In this document: in pieces, positions 18,288-27,733 of the stretch
Layout: each line of letters opens with the position of its first letter
Numbering within the stretch: the stretch's first letter is position 1
DNA from: Dyadobacter arcticus
GTDB taxonomy: Bacteria; Bacteroidota; Bacteroidia; Cytophagales; Spirosomataceae
NCBI RefSeq assembly: GCF_011762185.1
Contig: NZ_JAASQJ010000001.1
Span: forward strand, 806,001-870,000
Length of the DNA stretch: 64,000 bases
Direction: 5' to 3'
Notes under the pieces: model-generated
What the model was told of the DNA's origin: nothing
The model's input: only the letters and a program-made list of their open reading frames with translations
Databases searched by the model: none
Program-made: the position numbers and the translations under genes

Positions 18288-18440
18288 ATTGTACAATTTT
18301 GAAGAATATTATGGGGTAAATGTGACACAAAGCAACATTTGTCTATGAATCGTTAAAATAGCAATATAAAGGGTTTGTTAAGATTTAGTATAAGTCCTTA
18401 ATTTTTGGATATTGAAAGTGCAGATATCTTGAACCAAGGG

Positions 18441-19523
18441 TCAGATGGTGTTGAGTTGTTCTATTAATGATTCTGAATAGGTTTGTGCATTTTTAAATTT
18501 GTCCACACTATTTCGGCACATTTGATCGTACAATGCAGGGTTTCGCAACACCTGCACTATCTTTTCCAGTGATGGAAGCCATTGTTTAGACTCCCAGATA
18601 TCAATAAAAATTGCAGTTTCCATGTCGCTGGCATAATTTGGAATTTCCCCCACTGGACTGACAATGCAAAGGATCCCATTTTGCATCGCTTCCACAACAC
18701 TCATAGCCATTCCTTCCCGTGAACTGAGTTGTATAAGAAAATTGTATTGATTCATGATCTCCGTTTTGGAACCATGTAATTCACCCATGAATTTGATGTG
18801 ATCCGATAGCTTTTTGAGATGGATATATTTTTTGACATCTTCCTCGGCCCCATCATTTCGTCCGTAGATGTCGAGGGTAACGTTCAGGTTTTGAGATCTT
18901 AAATATTCGATAGTGTCGATGGCTAGCGGTAGATTTTTTACCGCAGCAATTCTACCTAAAAAAAAGATGCGCACGTCATTGGTATCCAGTTGTATGAAAT
19001 GAGCCTCTGCTGGCGATGGCCTTATACAAAAAGATATGATTTGAAGTGGTACATTAGGTTTGAACGTTGAATTTACAAAATCGAATGTTGCTTTTGAATC
19101 GGTTAGGATCCTATCAGAATGGCGAATTGCCAAAATTGTAAAGAAACGGTCAAACTGGTGTGCAAAACCAGTATTGTGAATGAATGCTAAGAATTGTATT
19201 CTTTTCCGGAATGCCTTCACTACAACCCCGACCAGTGAGGCCCTCCATAGAGAGCAAATCATTATTGCAGGATCAAATTGCAGGACAAACTGCAGTAGTT
19301 TAAAAATAAGCCAAGGATACAGATAAAATTTGTAGTCAAATGAATAGAGGCGGCGTTTCTCGTCAGGAGTAAGATTTGAAATAACTTTGTCATCTATTTT
19401 TCCCAGTGCTATTACTCTGAGATCGAATTGCCTATTCAATTCTGGAATCGCTGAAATTAGAGCAATCTCAACGCCGCCTATCTGAATATCATGAAGAATG
19501 TATAAGATTCGCTTTCGGTGCAT
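18441..19523 (-). CDS. Glycosyltransferase family 4 (GT-B fold)
   Basis: This 360-residue cytoplasmic glycosyltransferase likely adds a sugar to the lipid-linked repeat unit. The N-terminal domain begins KRILYILHDIQIGGVEIAL, with the glycine-rich acceptor loop. The C-terminal donor-binding domain holds RIFFLGRIAAVKNLPLAID and the E-x7-E-like motif SSREGMAMSVVEAMQNG, which contacts the nucleotide sugar. I chose ATG at 19523; the frame extends three codons further to a TTG. It is separated from the priming transferase by the 344-base leader and from the epimerase gene upstream by about 70 bases. The sugar and linkage are unknown. Confidence 0.9.
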   Translation of the reverse strand: MHRKRILYILHDIQIGGVEIALISAIPELNRQFDLRVIALGKIDDKVISNLTPDEKRRLYSFDYKFYLYPWLIFKLLQFVLQFDPAIMICSLWRASLVGVVVKAFRKRIQFLAFIHNTGFAHQFDRFFTILAIRHSDRILTDSKATFDFVNSTFKPNVPLQIISFCIRPSPAEAHFIQLDTNDVRIFFLGRIAAVKNLPLAIDTIEYLRSQNLNVTLDIYGRNDGAEEDVKKYIHLKKLSDHIKFMGELHGSKTEIMNQYNFLIQLSSREGMAMSVVEAMQNGILCIVSPVGEIPNYASDMETAIFIDIWESKQWLPSLEKIVQVLRNPALYDQMCRNSVDKFKNAQTYSESLIEQLNTI

Positions 19524-19592
19524 GATTCTCAAAAATGCATGTATTCTAACTTTGGACGTCCTTTATTAACATTAATCTCTGATTGTCAATTT

Positions 19593-20591
19593 TCAGGATT
19601 GTTTGTAGTAGTCCTTATACCAATTAGCGAACAGATCGACTCCCTTTTCAACGTTTGTATTGGCACGGTATCCGGTTGTAGATTCAAGCGCTTCGGTGTC
19701 AGCCCAAGTGGAGACGATATCACCCGGGATAATGTCTTTCAGGTTTACCTCAGCCTTCCTGCTAAACGAATTTTCAAGACATTTAATAAAATACATAAGA
19801 TCAACAGGCTTTCCATTACCTATATTAAATACCTGATATTTCTCGGAAAATTCCGTTTTCAAAACTGTTTGGATACCCTCAACGATATCATCTATATACG
19901 TAAAATCACGCTTCATATCCCCGTTATTGTAAACATTGATGGCCTTACCTGACTGGATGGCTTCTGCAAATAAAAATGGAGCCATATCTGGGCGCCCCCA
20001 AGGGCCGTATACGGTGAAAAACCTTAAACCAACTGTTGTGAAGTTGTAGAGGTGACTGTATGCATGGGCCATGAGCTCATTGGTCTTCTTCGAGGCAGCA
20101 TAAACATTGATGGGTGTTTCTGATTTCTGACTTATCGCAAATGGCTGTTCTGTATTTAAGCCATAAACACTGGAACTGCTTGCATATACAAGTTTCTGAG
20201 GAGGATTAATGCGACAGCATTCCAATATGTTGAAAAAACCTTCAATGTTCGATTTGATGTAGCTCCTGGGATTTTCCAAACTATATCTTATTCCTGCCTG
20301 AGCTGCGAGGTTCACAATGCAGTCAAATGAATTTTCTTGAAAAAGAAGCAATAGCCGTTCAAAATCAAGAAGATCTATTTTCAAGAACCTGTAATTACCC
20401 TCGGCACTTGTGTAGTCAACATCATGCTCGTTAACGTTGATGCCGCAATCTTTTAAACGGTTATTTTTAAGCTCAACCGAATAATAATCATTGATATTGT
20501 CTAGGCCAACTACATCAACTTTTGCAGCTATCAATTTTTTTACGAGGTGGTAACCAATGAATCCAGCGGCGCCTGTGACTAAAACTTTCAT
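19593..20591 (-). CDS. UDP-glucuronate 4-epimerase-like NAD-dependent epimerase
   Basis: This 332-residue enzyme of the extended short-chain dehydrogenase family has the Rossmann motif GAAGFIGYH (residues 7-15), the catalytic serine region SSSSVYG, and the YAASKKTNE tyrosine-lysine pair. The combination of DNINDYYSVELKNNRL, AAQAGIRYSLENP and RFFTVYGPWGRPDMA is typical of UDP-glucuronate 4-epimerases (CapI/LpsL type), which make UDP-galacturonate for surface polysaccharides. The product would be a building block of this locus. Its start overlaps the stop of the glycosyltransferase upstream by 4 bases, so the two are coupled. A dTDP- or UDP-glucose 4-epimerase role is less likely. Confidence 0.88.
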   Translation of the reverse strand: MKVLVTGAAGFIGYHLVKKLIAAKVDVVGLDNINDYYSVELKNNRLKDCGINVNEHDVDYTSAEGNYRFLKIDLLDFERLLLLFQENSFDCIVNLAAQAGIRYSLENPRSYIKSNIEGFFNILECCRINPPQKLVYASSSSVYGLNTEQPFAISQKSETPINVYAASKKTNELMAHAYSHLYNFTTVGLRFFTVYGPWGRPDMAPFLFAEAIQSGKAINVYNNGDMKRDFTYIDDIVEGIQTVLKTEFSEKYQVFNIGNGKPVDLMYFIKCLENSFSRKAEVNLKDIIPGDIVSTWADTEALESTTGYRANTNVEKGVDLFANWYKDYYKQS

Positions 20592-21712
20592 CTGCTATAC
20601 AAATTAACAATTTGACCGAATACAACTTCCTCGGAGAATTCACTAACTGCTAGTTTTCGGCTATATTCACCCATTTTTTTCCAGTGTGTTTTTTGTGATA
20701 ACATTTTTTCTACGCTTGTCCTGATTTCATCAACGGATCTTGGCTCAATAAGGTATCCGTTTTCTCCCGACTTGACCGTCAAATTACAGCCTGGAACGGT
20801 GGTTGTAATGATGGGCAGGCCACACGCCAAGGCTTCCAAAATGCTTCGCGGAATCCCTTCCCTGTAATAAGTTGGAAGAATAAAAACTTGGGATAAGTTT
20901 AGGTAATCCTGAATGTTCGCTTTTCGACCCAAAAACCGAATCGTTGGATTTGTTTTATAGCGATCAATAAATTCTTCTGAAACTGCCCTGGGATTTTTAG
21001 TGTCCGGATCGCCAATAATGAGCAGTTCCACATCTGACCGGATTTTCTCAGGAAGCGAGTCAAAAGCCTTTGCCATTTCAGCGATCCCTTTTTCCCAGAT
21101 CAGGCGAGTTGTGCATAGAAAAATGCTTTTGCTCTTATCTGTACTGATCTTGTTCTTTGGATTAAAGAACTCAATGTTTACGCCGCTCCCTTTAACCACT
21201 TTTATCTTATTCCGGAAACTGTTTTTGAAAAGAAAATCATTGAAATCGTCCGGGTTCTGAATAATCACCAGGTCGGCACGAAGAAACTGAAAAAAGAACA
21301 GAATTCTGAATATAATTCTTATAAGCCTGTAATTGAATGAGTTATTGGCAAATGCGATACCCAGACCAGCAATGTGAAGGACAACCTTCTTCCGGTTAAA
21401 AAGATTTGAGGCAACATTTATAAAATTTGGTATGAACTTGAACGAATGTATAAGGTCAATATCGTTTTTTTCGACGTAACGGCGAATACCAGAAATCGTT
21501 TTGATTAAATTAACCGGATTTGTATTGTCTCTTTCTATACTGGAATGCTGAACTTCAATGCCTTCATTATGAATAAGATCTGAATATTCATCTTGCGGCA
21601 CAATCACAAATACACGGAATCCATCCTGGATCAGGTATCGAGCAAATGGCATGCGGGCCTTATAAAAATCTTCACCATCATGCGCCAAGAGAAGGATATT
21701 TTTAGATGTCAT
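20588..21712 (-). CDS. Glycosyltransferase family 4, PglA/GalNAc-transferase-like
   Basis: This 374-residue protein starts NILLLAHDGEDFYKARMPFA and continues with HSFKFIPNFINVASNLF, the pattern of GT4 enzymes related to PglA and other transferases that add N-acetylgalactosamine or similar sugars to an undecaprenyl-linked acceptor. The C-terminal domain has TRLIWEKGIAEMAKAFD and the motif YYREGIPRSILEALACGLP with the two conserved glutamates, followed by GENGYLIEP. It acts on the cytoplasmic face of the inner membrane. It overlaps the downstream epimerase by 4 bases. The donor is not certain from sequence. Confidence 0.9.
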   Translation of the reverse strand: MTSKNILLLAHDGEDFYKARMPFARYLIQDGFRVFVIVPQDEYSDLIHNEGIEVQHSSIERDNTNPVNLIKTISGIRRYVEKNDIDLIHSFKFIPNFINVASNLFNRKKVVLHIAGLGIAFANNSFNYRLIRIIFRILFFFQFLRADLVIIQNPDDFNDFLFKNSFRNKIKVVKGSGVNIEFFNPKNKISTDKSKSIFLCTTRLIWEKGIAEMAKAFDSLPEKIRSDVELLIIGDPDTKNPRAVSEEFIDRYKTNPTIRFLGRKANIQDYLNLSQVFILPTYYREGIPRSILEALACGLPIITTTVPGCNLTVKSGENGYLIEPRSVDEIRTSVEKMLSQKTHWKKMGEYSRKLAVSEFSEEVVFGQIVNLYSR

Positions 21713-21929
21713 TCCTTGAAAATGAGTAAGTTGAGGTTACTTCTGCAATAACAAAATCAACTTGAAATTGCTGCGTAGCGATGTAGTGTAACTGGAATGG
21801 GTCTTGTGATGAGAGTGCTGCTGAAAGCATATAAACGCTTAGTGTGTTTTATTTCGCTGGTAAAAATACCGCTATTTATCAATTTGCCAGCAAAGCATAC
21901 AAAGTCTTTGCTTTTCGATTCAGGCTGAA

Positions 21930-21963
21930 AATAAAAACAGCCGGTAAATATGGTTACCGGCTG
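21930..21963 (-). terminator. Terminator after the long beta-helix gene
   Basis: CAGCCGGTAA (21938-21947) and TTACCGGCTG (21954-21963) are a perfect 10-base inverted repeat with a 6-base loop. On the minus strand it is followed by TTTTTATTTT. It lies 20 bases past the stop of the gene at 21983. Confidence 0.87.
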
Positions 21964-21982
21964 ACTATTTAAAATAGGAATA

Positions 21983-24175
21983 TTATGGCTGCAAGGTCCA
22001 GGTCCCGGTCATTTCTACGACGGTCCAGGTGTTGTCTTGCGTTTTGCGCAATTTCATCTTGCTGCCTACCACTTTGCTCGTGATCCATCTTCCATTGCCT
22101 GAAGAAATGGGCATAATATTGTCCGTTGCATTAGGTACTATGTAAATATTGTAAGGAGTCCTTACTTCAATCGTAAGTTCGGGAAATCCGGCATTTACCT
22201 TTCCAAGTACCACGTTTCTTCCTGATGTAGATGTCTGATTAATGTATAATGGCCTGAAATACGTGTAATCTGCAATCGTGCCATTGTTCCCAATTTCGTG
22301 GACCATCGTGTTGTTAGGATCAGTCAAATTGAGTTCTGTATTTACAATCATGTTGTTCATTGGGAAGTAATCTGCGGATTTAATTGGACTGACAATGCTG
22401 CAGTTGAGAATCTTGTTAGTGCTGTTCCAGTCTTTAAAAGTAAATGCCCGGTGAATCAGCTTTGTGGCTCTGGTGTCAGAGATTTTGGGATTAAATATAT
22501 GGATATTCCCAATGTGCGTGTCTCCGGTGTCCGCGGTTTCTCTGTGAATGTGAAATGCTGCACTCGCACTCGGAGAATTACTTGCCAAAGTATTATTGTT
22601 AATCACGGTAGGATTAATAACCATCACGGCACAAGCCCGATATCCCCAGTTGCGGGCTACGAAAGCATTGTACTTATTATTCTTCCAAACTGGATTTTCA
22701 ATGGTCACCGATCCACCCAAGACATTTTTTACAGAAATTGCAAGGAGACCAAAAGAACTTCCATCATCGACATGATTGGAAATTACAATATCGATGAGGC
22801 GGTCTGTTCCTGCAAGTACCCCCGGACTAATGCAAATACCAGGTCCTCGGTTGCCCCCAGTCACCGGGTTTTCTATTCTTATGCCTTCAAGTCGTTGTTC
22901 CGGTATGCTAGATTCCAGATCTATACCGGCTTGCGGACCTTCTCCATTTGTATTGGTGAGAACTGGGTTAATGATATCAATGTTTTTAACCGATGTCACC
23001 GAGATACCCTGTCTTCTGTTATTGTTGGCTGATACATTAATCAGCTTGATATTCTCACTCACTTTGCGTGCGCTTCCTGAACCGACATAAAATCCGTCCC
23101 CGCCGCTATCGTTTGCAGCCATTCCTTCCAGCACAATATTAGTACATCCCTCCATGGAAAAAATATGTCGGTGCTGACCACTTGTATAACCCGCGCGCAA
23201 GTCTCTGAATATTACTCCATTACCTTTGATAGTGATGTTGTCGACATCATACATGTACATGATTTTCTGAGCGGTAGACAATGTACCCATCCCCTCCACG
23301 ACAGTTCCGTTTTCAAAGGTTAGCGTGGAATTGCTCCAAATCCGGATAGACTTGATTTTATACGGCGATGTACCTTTTGGGAAAAACACATTCCTGTATT
23401 TGACATTATCAAGCATTTTTTGAATTGCAACCGACTGATCTGTGGTACCATTTGCAATAATTCCGAACCAGGATACATTAATCGCCCCCTCGTAAACGCG
23501 TTCATATCTCCGGCCCGGAGCGAGTATTGTCATGGCCGCATCGTCGGGAGCAGTTGAGGAAGGGTTATGCCGGAATAAACCGAATCTTCCTTCATCGGTG
23601 ATAAAAACTGCTTTCGCCGTATCGGCCATCCCGGTTCTGAGCTGTGCAATGGTGAGATATGGAATGTAGCTAAGTGTATTTACCAGAGAAATCCGCGCAG
23701 CAGAATCTTCTTCAACCCGTTCAGAAGTGTCGTCGGGATGAAAAGATAGCTTTGAAACCGCTACGTAGGTACTTTGATTATCTGCTTTTCTATGACTTCG
23801 TAGTAACTGAAATACACCATCTCCCGAGTTACGGGTAAATTTTCCTTTCAATGTGTATGAAACGTAAGGTTTTCTGGATGAAAGCTCATCGCCAACGAAG
23901 TCTGTAAAGGAACCACCGGTCTGTTCGAAACCGTCTGGGAGAATGAGTTTTAACCTAAATGCATTAGACCCTTCAAAAACAAAAACGGTGTTGGTAGGGA
24001 TCTGCATATAAGCAGCCCGGATGTCAATTTGGAATTCTTCATTTAATCCAACGTGTGTGGCTTTCGTTGAAACTGTAAACTTGATTGGATCAATCAGGGG
24101 TTTTCCATGAGTGAAAATCGACGCTGAGACCAGAAGCAATATAGAAATTATTCGAACTTGTAGTGATTTAATCAC
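21983..24175 (-). CDS. Secreted right-handed beta-helix protein, pectate-lyase superfamily type
   Basis: This 730-residue protein has a signal peptide ending near residue 24 and an N-terminal beta domain to about residue 220. Then WFGIIANGTTDQSVAIQKML (about 245-265), the opening motif of Pectate_lyase_3 domains, leads into a parallel beta-helix with repeated asparagine-rich coils to about residue 580. A final beta domain ends TWTVVEMTGTWTLQP. Such proteins are polysaccharide lyases, hydrolases or epimerases. Here it may cut, modify or release the polymer made by the surrounding genes. No catalytic residues can be named with confidence. The start is GTG at 24175, needed to keep the signal peptide. 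A second, shorter beta-helix gene lies upstream. Confidence 0.83.
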   Translation of the reverse strand: MIKSLQVRIISILLLVSASIFTHGKPLIDPIKFTVSTKATHVGLNEEFQIDIRAAYMQIPTNTVFVFEGSNAFRLKLILPDGFEQTGGSFTDFVGDELSSRKPYVSYTLKGKFTRNSGDGVFQLLRSHRKADNQSTYVAVSKLSFHPDDTSERVEEDSAARISLVNTLSYIPYLTIAQLRTGMADTAKAVFITDEGRFGLFRHNPSSTAPDDAAMTILAPGRRYERVYEGAINVSWFGIIANGTTDQSVAIQKMLDNVKYRNVFFPKGTSPYKIKSIRIWSNSTLTFENGTVVEGMGTLSTAQKIMYMYDVDNITIKGNGVIFRDLRAGYTSGQHRHIFSMEGCTNIVLEGMAANDSGGDGFYVGSGSARKVSENIKLINVSANNNRRQGISVTSVKNIDIINPVLTNTNGEGPQAGIDLESSIPEQRLEGIRIENPVTGGNRGPGICISPGVLAGTDRLIDIVISNHVDDGSSFGLLAISVKNVLGGSVTIENPVWKNNKYNAFVARNWGYRACAVMVINPTVINNNTLASNSPSASAAFHIHRETADTGDTHIGNIHIFNPKISDTRATKLIHRAFTFKDWNSTNKILNCSIVSPIKSADYFPMNNMIVNTELNLTDPNNTMVHEIGNNGTIADYTYFRPLYINQTSTSGRNVVLGKVNAGFPELTIEVRTPYNIYIVPNATDNIMPISSGNGRWITSKVVGSKMKLRKTQDNTWTVVEMTGTWTLQP

Positions 24176-24395
24176 GATTTGTAGATTAAGAAATTTGTAA
24201 TTTTTTGGTAAAATTATTAAAAATTTCTACAAAACAAATTTTACAATTTCAAAATTAGTTCTACAAATAGTTAATATTATCGAAAAGTATTGTGCTGCGC
24301 ACTCGTTTGGATGATATTTATTAGAAATTTAAATTGCCATTATAGCAACAGTACTGGATAAAGCCGCAGAGGATAATCCAATTCTATGAAAACGC

Positions 24396-25601
24396 CTAGT
24401 TAATGGACACTTTATTACTCTTATTCGCCTGATCGATCAGCGTTTTCACCTTCTCATCAATCCCTTTGTTTTTCAGATTGAACGCTTTACCCTGATGTAC
24501 CAGTTTGAGATTGGTTAATGTGTATTTCACACCACCTTTGCGCGTTTCGCCTGTGCCATGAAAGAAATAATAGTTTGGTTTAGCGGTATTTTTGATGATG
24601 GTAGGATTGATTATTTTGAATGTACCGGAGATATCTTTGGTATCATAAGCACTCATATCACCGCTGGCCACATCAAACGATGCACCATAAGCATTCGGAT
24701 CATCGGTATAATCCCTCCAATTATTGACTAGTATATCAATTTTATTCACTCCGCAGGTATTATTGGTGAAAATGGCGTAGAAGTTGGTTGTTGCCAGTAT
24801 CGGTCCAAGATTGTTGCGCGTTTCAAGATTGTTGAATTTGCAGTTTACATATTTGCTTGTGCAGTCATTCGGCTCAAACGACAATGCAGTCTGTGGTTTC
24901 ACAACCTGAGCTTTGTCCGTTTCCCCAGTACCTTCTATATATATGTTGTTAAATTTGCCATTTATAATACCCGTGACAAGCATTCCGACCCTGGTAGCAT
25001 CAATAATCCTAAGTTTGTTGATAGTGATATTCTGACTCTGTTTCTTCCACTGCACCCGAACAGTAACACCGTCGCCGGAATTTTTCACAACCGAAGCGTT
25101 AGAAATAAGCACATTTTCTGCTCCGTACATGGCAATACCCGCTCCGTACATAGAAGTCTTATAGTCTGGATTTGCCTTACTTCCAACCAGACTAATGCCA
25201 TCGATAAAAACGTCTTTTACATCCCAGGCGATAAACACCATGTAGCCATTTGTTTTCATCGACTCCGGACAAATCAATGAACTTCCTTTCGGGAAATAAA
25301 GCCTGTTACCTGAGTTGACAAGTATGTGGCTTGGATATTTGAAAGATTCGTCGATGCCAATCGAAATTGGATATGCTGGAAATTTGACGTATTTATGCTC
25401 TTTAAGAAATTTGTTAATGTAGGGTGAATAGTTGAAATCCTTGATCATCTTTCCTGCGTTCACGCTTTTCAAAAAAGGTTCGATCGAGACGCCGTATTTA
25501 ATTGTACTATCCCGAAGCATCTTCTCACGATTTTGCGCCTGTAGTTCCTGCATAAAGCAGACGGCCAGTACAATTTGAATGCTCAGAAAAATTGATTTCA
25601 T
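24396..25601 (-). CDS. Secreted right-handed beta-helix protein, shorter
   Basis: This 401-residue protein has a signal peptide ending near LQAQ (residue about 22). The mature part has parallel beta-helix features: SGNRLYFPKGSSLICPE, then short strands separated by turns such as VFIDGISLVGSKANP, NVLISNASVVKNSGDGVTV and FNNIYIEGTGETDKAQ. The opening DG-TDD motif of Pectate_lyase_3 is not obvious here, unlike in its neighbour. A role as a lyase, epimerase or binding protein for the exopolysaccharide is inferred from location. The 220 bases to the downstream beta-helix gene are AT-rich and contain no terminator, so joint transcription is possible. Confidence 0.78.
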   Translation of the reverse strand: MKSIFLSIQIVLAVCFMQELQAQNREKMLRDSTIKYGVSIEPFLKSVNAGKMIKDFNYSPYINKFLKEHKYVKFPAYPISIGIDESFKYPSHILVNSGNRLYFPKGSSLICPESMKTNGYMVFIAWDVKDVFIDGISLVGSKANPDYKTSMYGAGIAMYGAENVLISNASVVKNSGDGVTVRVQWKKQSQNITINKLRIIDATRVGMLVTGIINGKFNNIYIEGTGETDKAQVVKPQTALSFEPNDCTSKYVNCKFNNLETRNNLGPILATTNFYAIFTNNTCGVNKIDILVNNWRDYTDDPNAYGASFDVASGDMSAYDTKDISGTFKIINPTIIKNTAKPNYYFFHGTGETRKGGVKYTLTNLKLVHQGKAFNLKNKGIDEKVKTLIDQANKSNKVSIN

Positions 25602-25728
25602 AACAAAGTAGTCAGTATAGTTTTATGGACTTTATTTGAATTGTTGGGCGCGAATCAATATCATAGCCAATATCTTGCCAGTTTCTTTCCGATGGATCAT
25701 TGGTTTAAGCTGATTTTCGGAAAGGTGT

Positions 25729-25736
25729 TAGATTTG
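25729..25736 (+). promoter_or_regulatory. Possible -7 promoter element for the GT4-FkbM gene pair
   Basis: TAGATTTG matches TAnnTTTG 25 bases before the ATG at 25762. The expected -33 TTG is absent at normal spacing. Confidence 0.38.
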
Positions 25737-25761
25737 CAAAATACAAGCTTTTATTAAACGA

Positions 25762-26895
25762 ATGAACATTTCCTATGTGACGACGTATAATGCCCTCGAT
25801 ATTCATAACTGGTCCGGGTTGGGCTATATGATCGCGAAGGCGCTCGAACAACAAGATAATCGGCTAAACTATATTGGGGAATTGCAGTCGTCCCCGTCTG
25901 CCAGTATGTACCTCAAAAAGTTGTATTTCAAGTTGCTAAGAAAAGACTTTGATTTTGGTCGCGAGGTACATACTGCCCGGCAATATGCCAGACAAATAGA
26001 AGCGATTTTGCAGCCGAATACGGACGTCGTTTTCAGTCCCAGTTCCATTCCCATCTCGATGCTTGAAACCAAAAAGCCGAAAGCATTTTACACGGATGGA
26101 ACCTTCGCAGGGATGACCGGCTTCTATAAAAATTTATCGAATCTTTCTCCTGCAACAATTAAAAGCGGAAACATTATAGACCAGAACGCACTGGATTCAT
26201 GCCAGTTGGCGATTTATTCCTCAGACTGGGCAGCCGGTACGGCAATCCAGCATTACGGCGCTGATCCCGCAAAAGTAAAAGTTGTACCATTTGGCTCCAA
26301 TATGGACTCGGGAAAAAAGCTGAGCGAAATCAAGCTAATGGTTTCTGAAAGGAGTAAAACGGAATGCCATTTGCTTTTCCTGGCAGTGGACTGGGAGCGA
26401 AAAGGTGGTGATATTGCGCTGGCGATTGTCAAGAAGCTAAACCAGATTGGGGTTAAAACAACACTGCATATTGTGGGCATCAAAGAGCTACCTATCGTAA
26501 CGGTACCATCATATGTGAAGAACTATGGTTTTATAAGCAAGGCTGATCCAAAAGGCGCCGAACTCATAACCAAATTGCTGTCAGAGTGTCATTTTCTAAT
26601 CCTCCCTACCCGCGCGGATTGCACGCCAGTTGTTTTTTCCGAAGCCAATTCATTTGGGTTGCCGTGTATCACAACCAATGTTGGCGGTATTCCGACCATT
26701 ATTAAAGATGATTTGAACGGAAAATCTTTTGGGCTGGATTCGCACACAAATTCTTATGCAGAATACATCGCATCTGCATTCACGGATTGGAAGTCGTATA
26801 GTGATCTTGCTGAATCTTCTTTTTATGAATACGAAAGTAGGTTGAACTGGAAGGTAGCAGGTAAAACAATTACAAAATTGCTTTCAGAGCTTTAA
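25762..26895 (+). CDS. Glycosyltransferase family 4, on the opposite strand to the rest of the locus
   Basis: This 377-residue protein starts MNISYVTTYNALDIHNWSG and has a GT-B C-terminal domain with LLFLAVDWERKGGDIALAIV and LPTRADCTPVVFSEANSFGLP, where the E in SEANSFG matches the second conserved glutamate of GT4 enzymes. TNVGGIPTII closes the donor site. It probably adds one sugar to the repeat unit or to another glycan. It is transcribed against its neighbours with its own -7-like element, and the FkbM methyltransferase gene follows 40 bases later, so the pair forms a separate unit inside the locus. Confidence 0.88.
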   Translation: MNISYVTTYNALDIHNWSGLGYMIAKALEQQDNRLNYIGELQSSPSASMYLKKLYFKLLRKDFDFGREVHTARQYARQIEAILQPNTDVVFSPSSIPISMLETKKPKAFYTDGTFAGMTGFYKNLSNLSPATIKSGNIIDQNALDSCQLAIYSSDWAAGTAIQHYGADPAKVKVVPFGSNMDSGKKLSEIKLMVSERSKTECHLLFLAVDWERKGGDIALAIVKKLNQIGVKTTLHIVGIKELPIVTVPSYVKNYGFISKADPKGAELITKLLSECHFLILPTRADCTPVVFSEANSFGLPCITTNVGGIPTIIKDDLNGKSFGLDSHTNSYAEYIASAFTDWKSYSDLAESSFYEYESRLNWKVAGKTITKLLSEL

Positions 26896-26935
26896 GAATC
26901 AATGCTAAATTTTCAACTTTATTAAACTATACATC

Positions 26936-27709
26936 ATGCTTAAGTCATTACAGAAATTACTTCCTTATCTAATTAACCTTGGCATTTTTGGAGGAATACA
27001 ATATCTTATTGGAAGAAAGCTAAAAACGAATAAGATTATTTCCCTTCCACATTTGAAAGAACCGGTGCACCTGCGGCCGGGCACTTCTGATGAAGATGTT
27101 TTTGGTCAAATTTTTATGAAGCACGAATATAATATCAAGCTTGATTTTGAACCGCAGACGATCGTTGATGGGGGTGCAAATATTGGTTTGTGCAGTGTCT
27201 ACTTCAAAAACAAATATCCATCCGCCAGGATCATAGCTATTGAACCGGATGATGAGAATTTCGAAATGCTAAGGAAGAACACTGCCGGTTACCGCGACAT
27301 TCACCTAAAAAAAGCAGGGTTATGGTGCAAAAATCTGCGAACTCGAACCGTGGATAAATATGGTTTGGGTAAATGGGGAATGGTAACGGAAGAAGTGACG
27401 GATTTGGAGGATGGACATGACCTGCCATTTAATACAATTACCATCAATGATCTCGTTCAGGAGTTTAATCTCGAATTTATTGATGTTTTGAAAATGGATA
27501 TCGAAACAGCTGAAAAACAGGTGTTTAGTGAAAATTTTGAGAATTGGCTCCCCAAAACGAAGGTGATTATTATAGAACTGCATGACTGGATGCAGGAAGG
27601 CTGCTCTAAGCCATTTTTTTTGGCAATCAATCAAACGTTTACTAATTACAGTTTTGGTCAGATGGGTGAAAATACCGTTATTATAAACCGAGATCTCGTG
27701 CACAAGTAA
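26936..27709 (+). CDS. FkbM-family methyltransferase
   Basis: This 257-residue enzyme has the Rossmann-type SAM-binding motif TIVDGGANIGLCSVYF (residues about 77-92), the acidic loop IIAIEPDDENFEMLRKN, and the later VLKMDIETAEKQVF, the signature of FkbM methyltransferases, where the Asp-x-Glu region marks the active site. These add a methyl group to a hydroxyl, often on a sugar. Together with the GT4 gene just upstream it would produce an O-methylated sugar. The N-terminal 25 residues are moderately hydrophobic. It is convergent with the next gene, with only 24 bases between stops. Confidence 0.88.
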   Translation: MLKSLQKLLPYLINLGIFGGIQYLIGRKLKTNKIISLPHLKEPVHLRPGTSDEDVFGQIFMKHEYNIKLDFEPQTIVDGGANIGLCSVYFKNKYPSARIIAIEPDDENFEMLRKNTAGYRDIHLKKAGLWCKNLRTRTVDKYGLGKWGMVTEEVTDLEDGHDLPFNTITINDLVQEFNLEFIDVLKMDIETAEKQVFSENFENWLPKTKVIIIELHDWMQEGCSKPFFLAINQTFTNYSFGQMGENTVIINRDLVHK

Positions 27710-27733
27710 CGTTCGTGAAGGCTTCCCATAATG

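Larger units (their letters stand above)
18097..18440 (-). other. AT-rich intergenic leader, 344 bases, no gene
   Basis: No open frame of note on either strand. On the minus strand it holds a promoter-like element (18280-18287) and, nearer the priming transferase gene, a small hairpin followed by eight T. It probably is the untranslated leader of that gene. Confidence 0.5.

Noticed and set aside
22298..23032. Open frame of 244 codons on the plus strand inside the beta-helix gene
   Set aside because: It lies fully opposite the clear beta-helix gene, its protein looks random and rich in Cys/Arg, and it has no promoter or domain.
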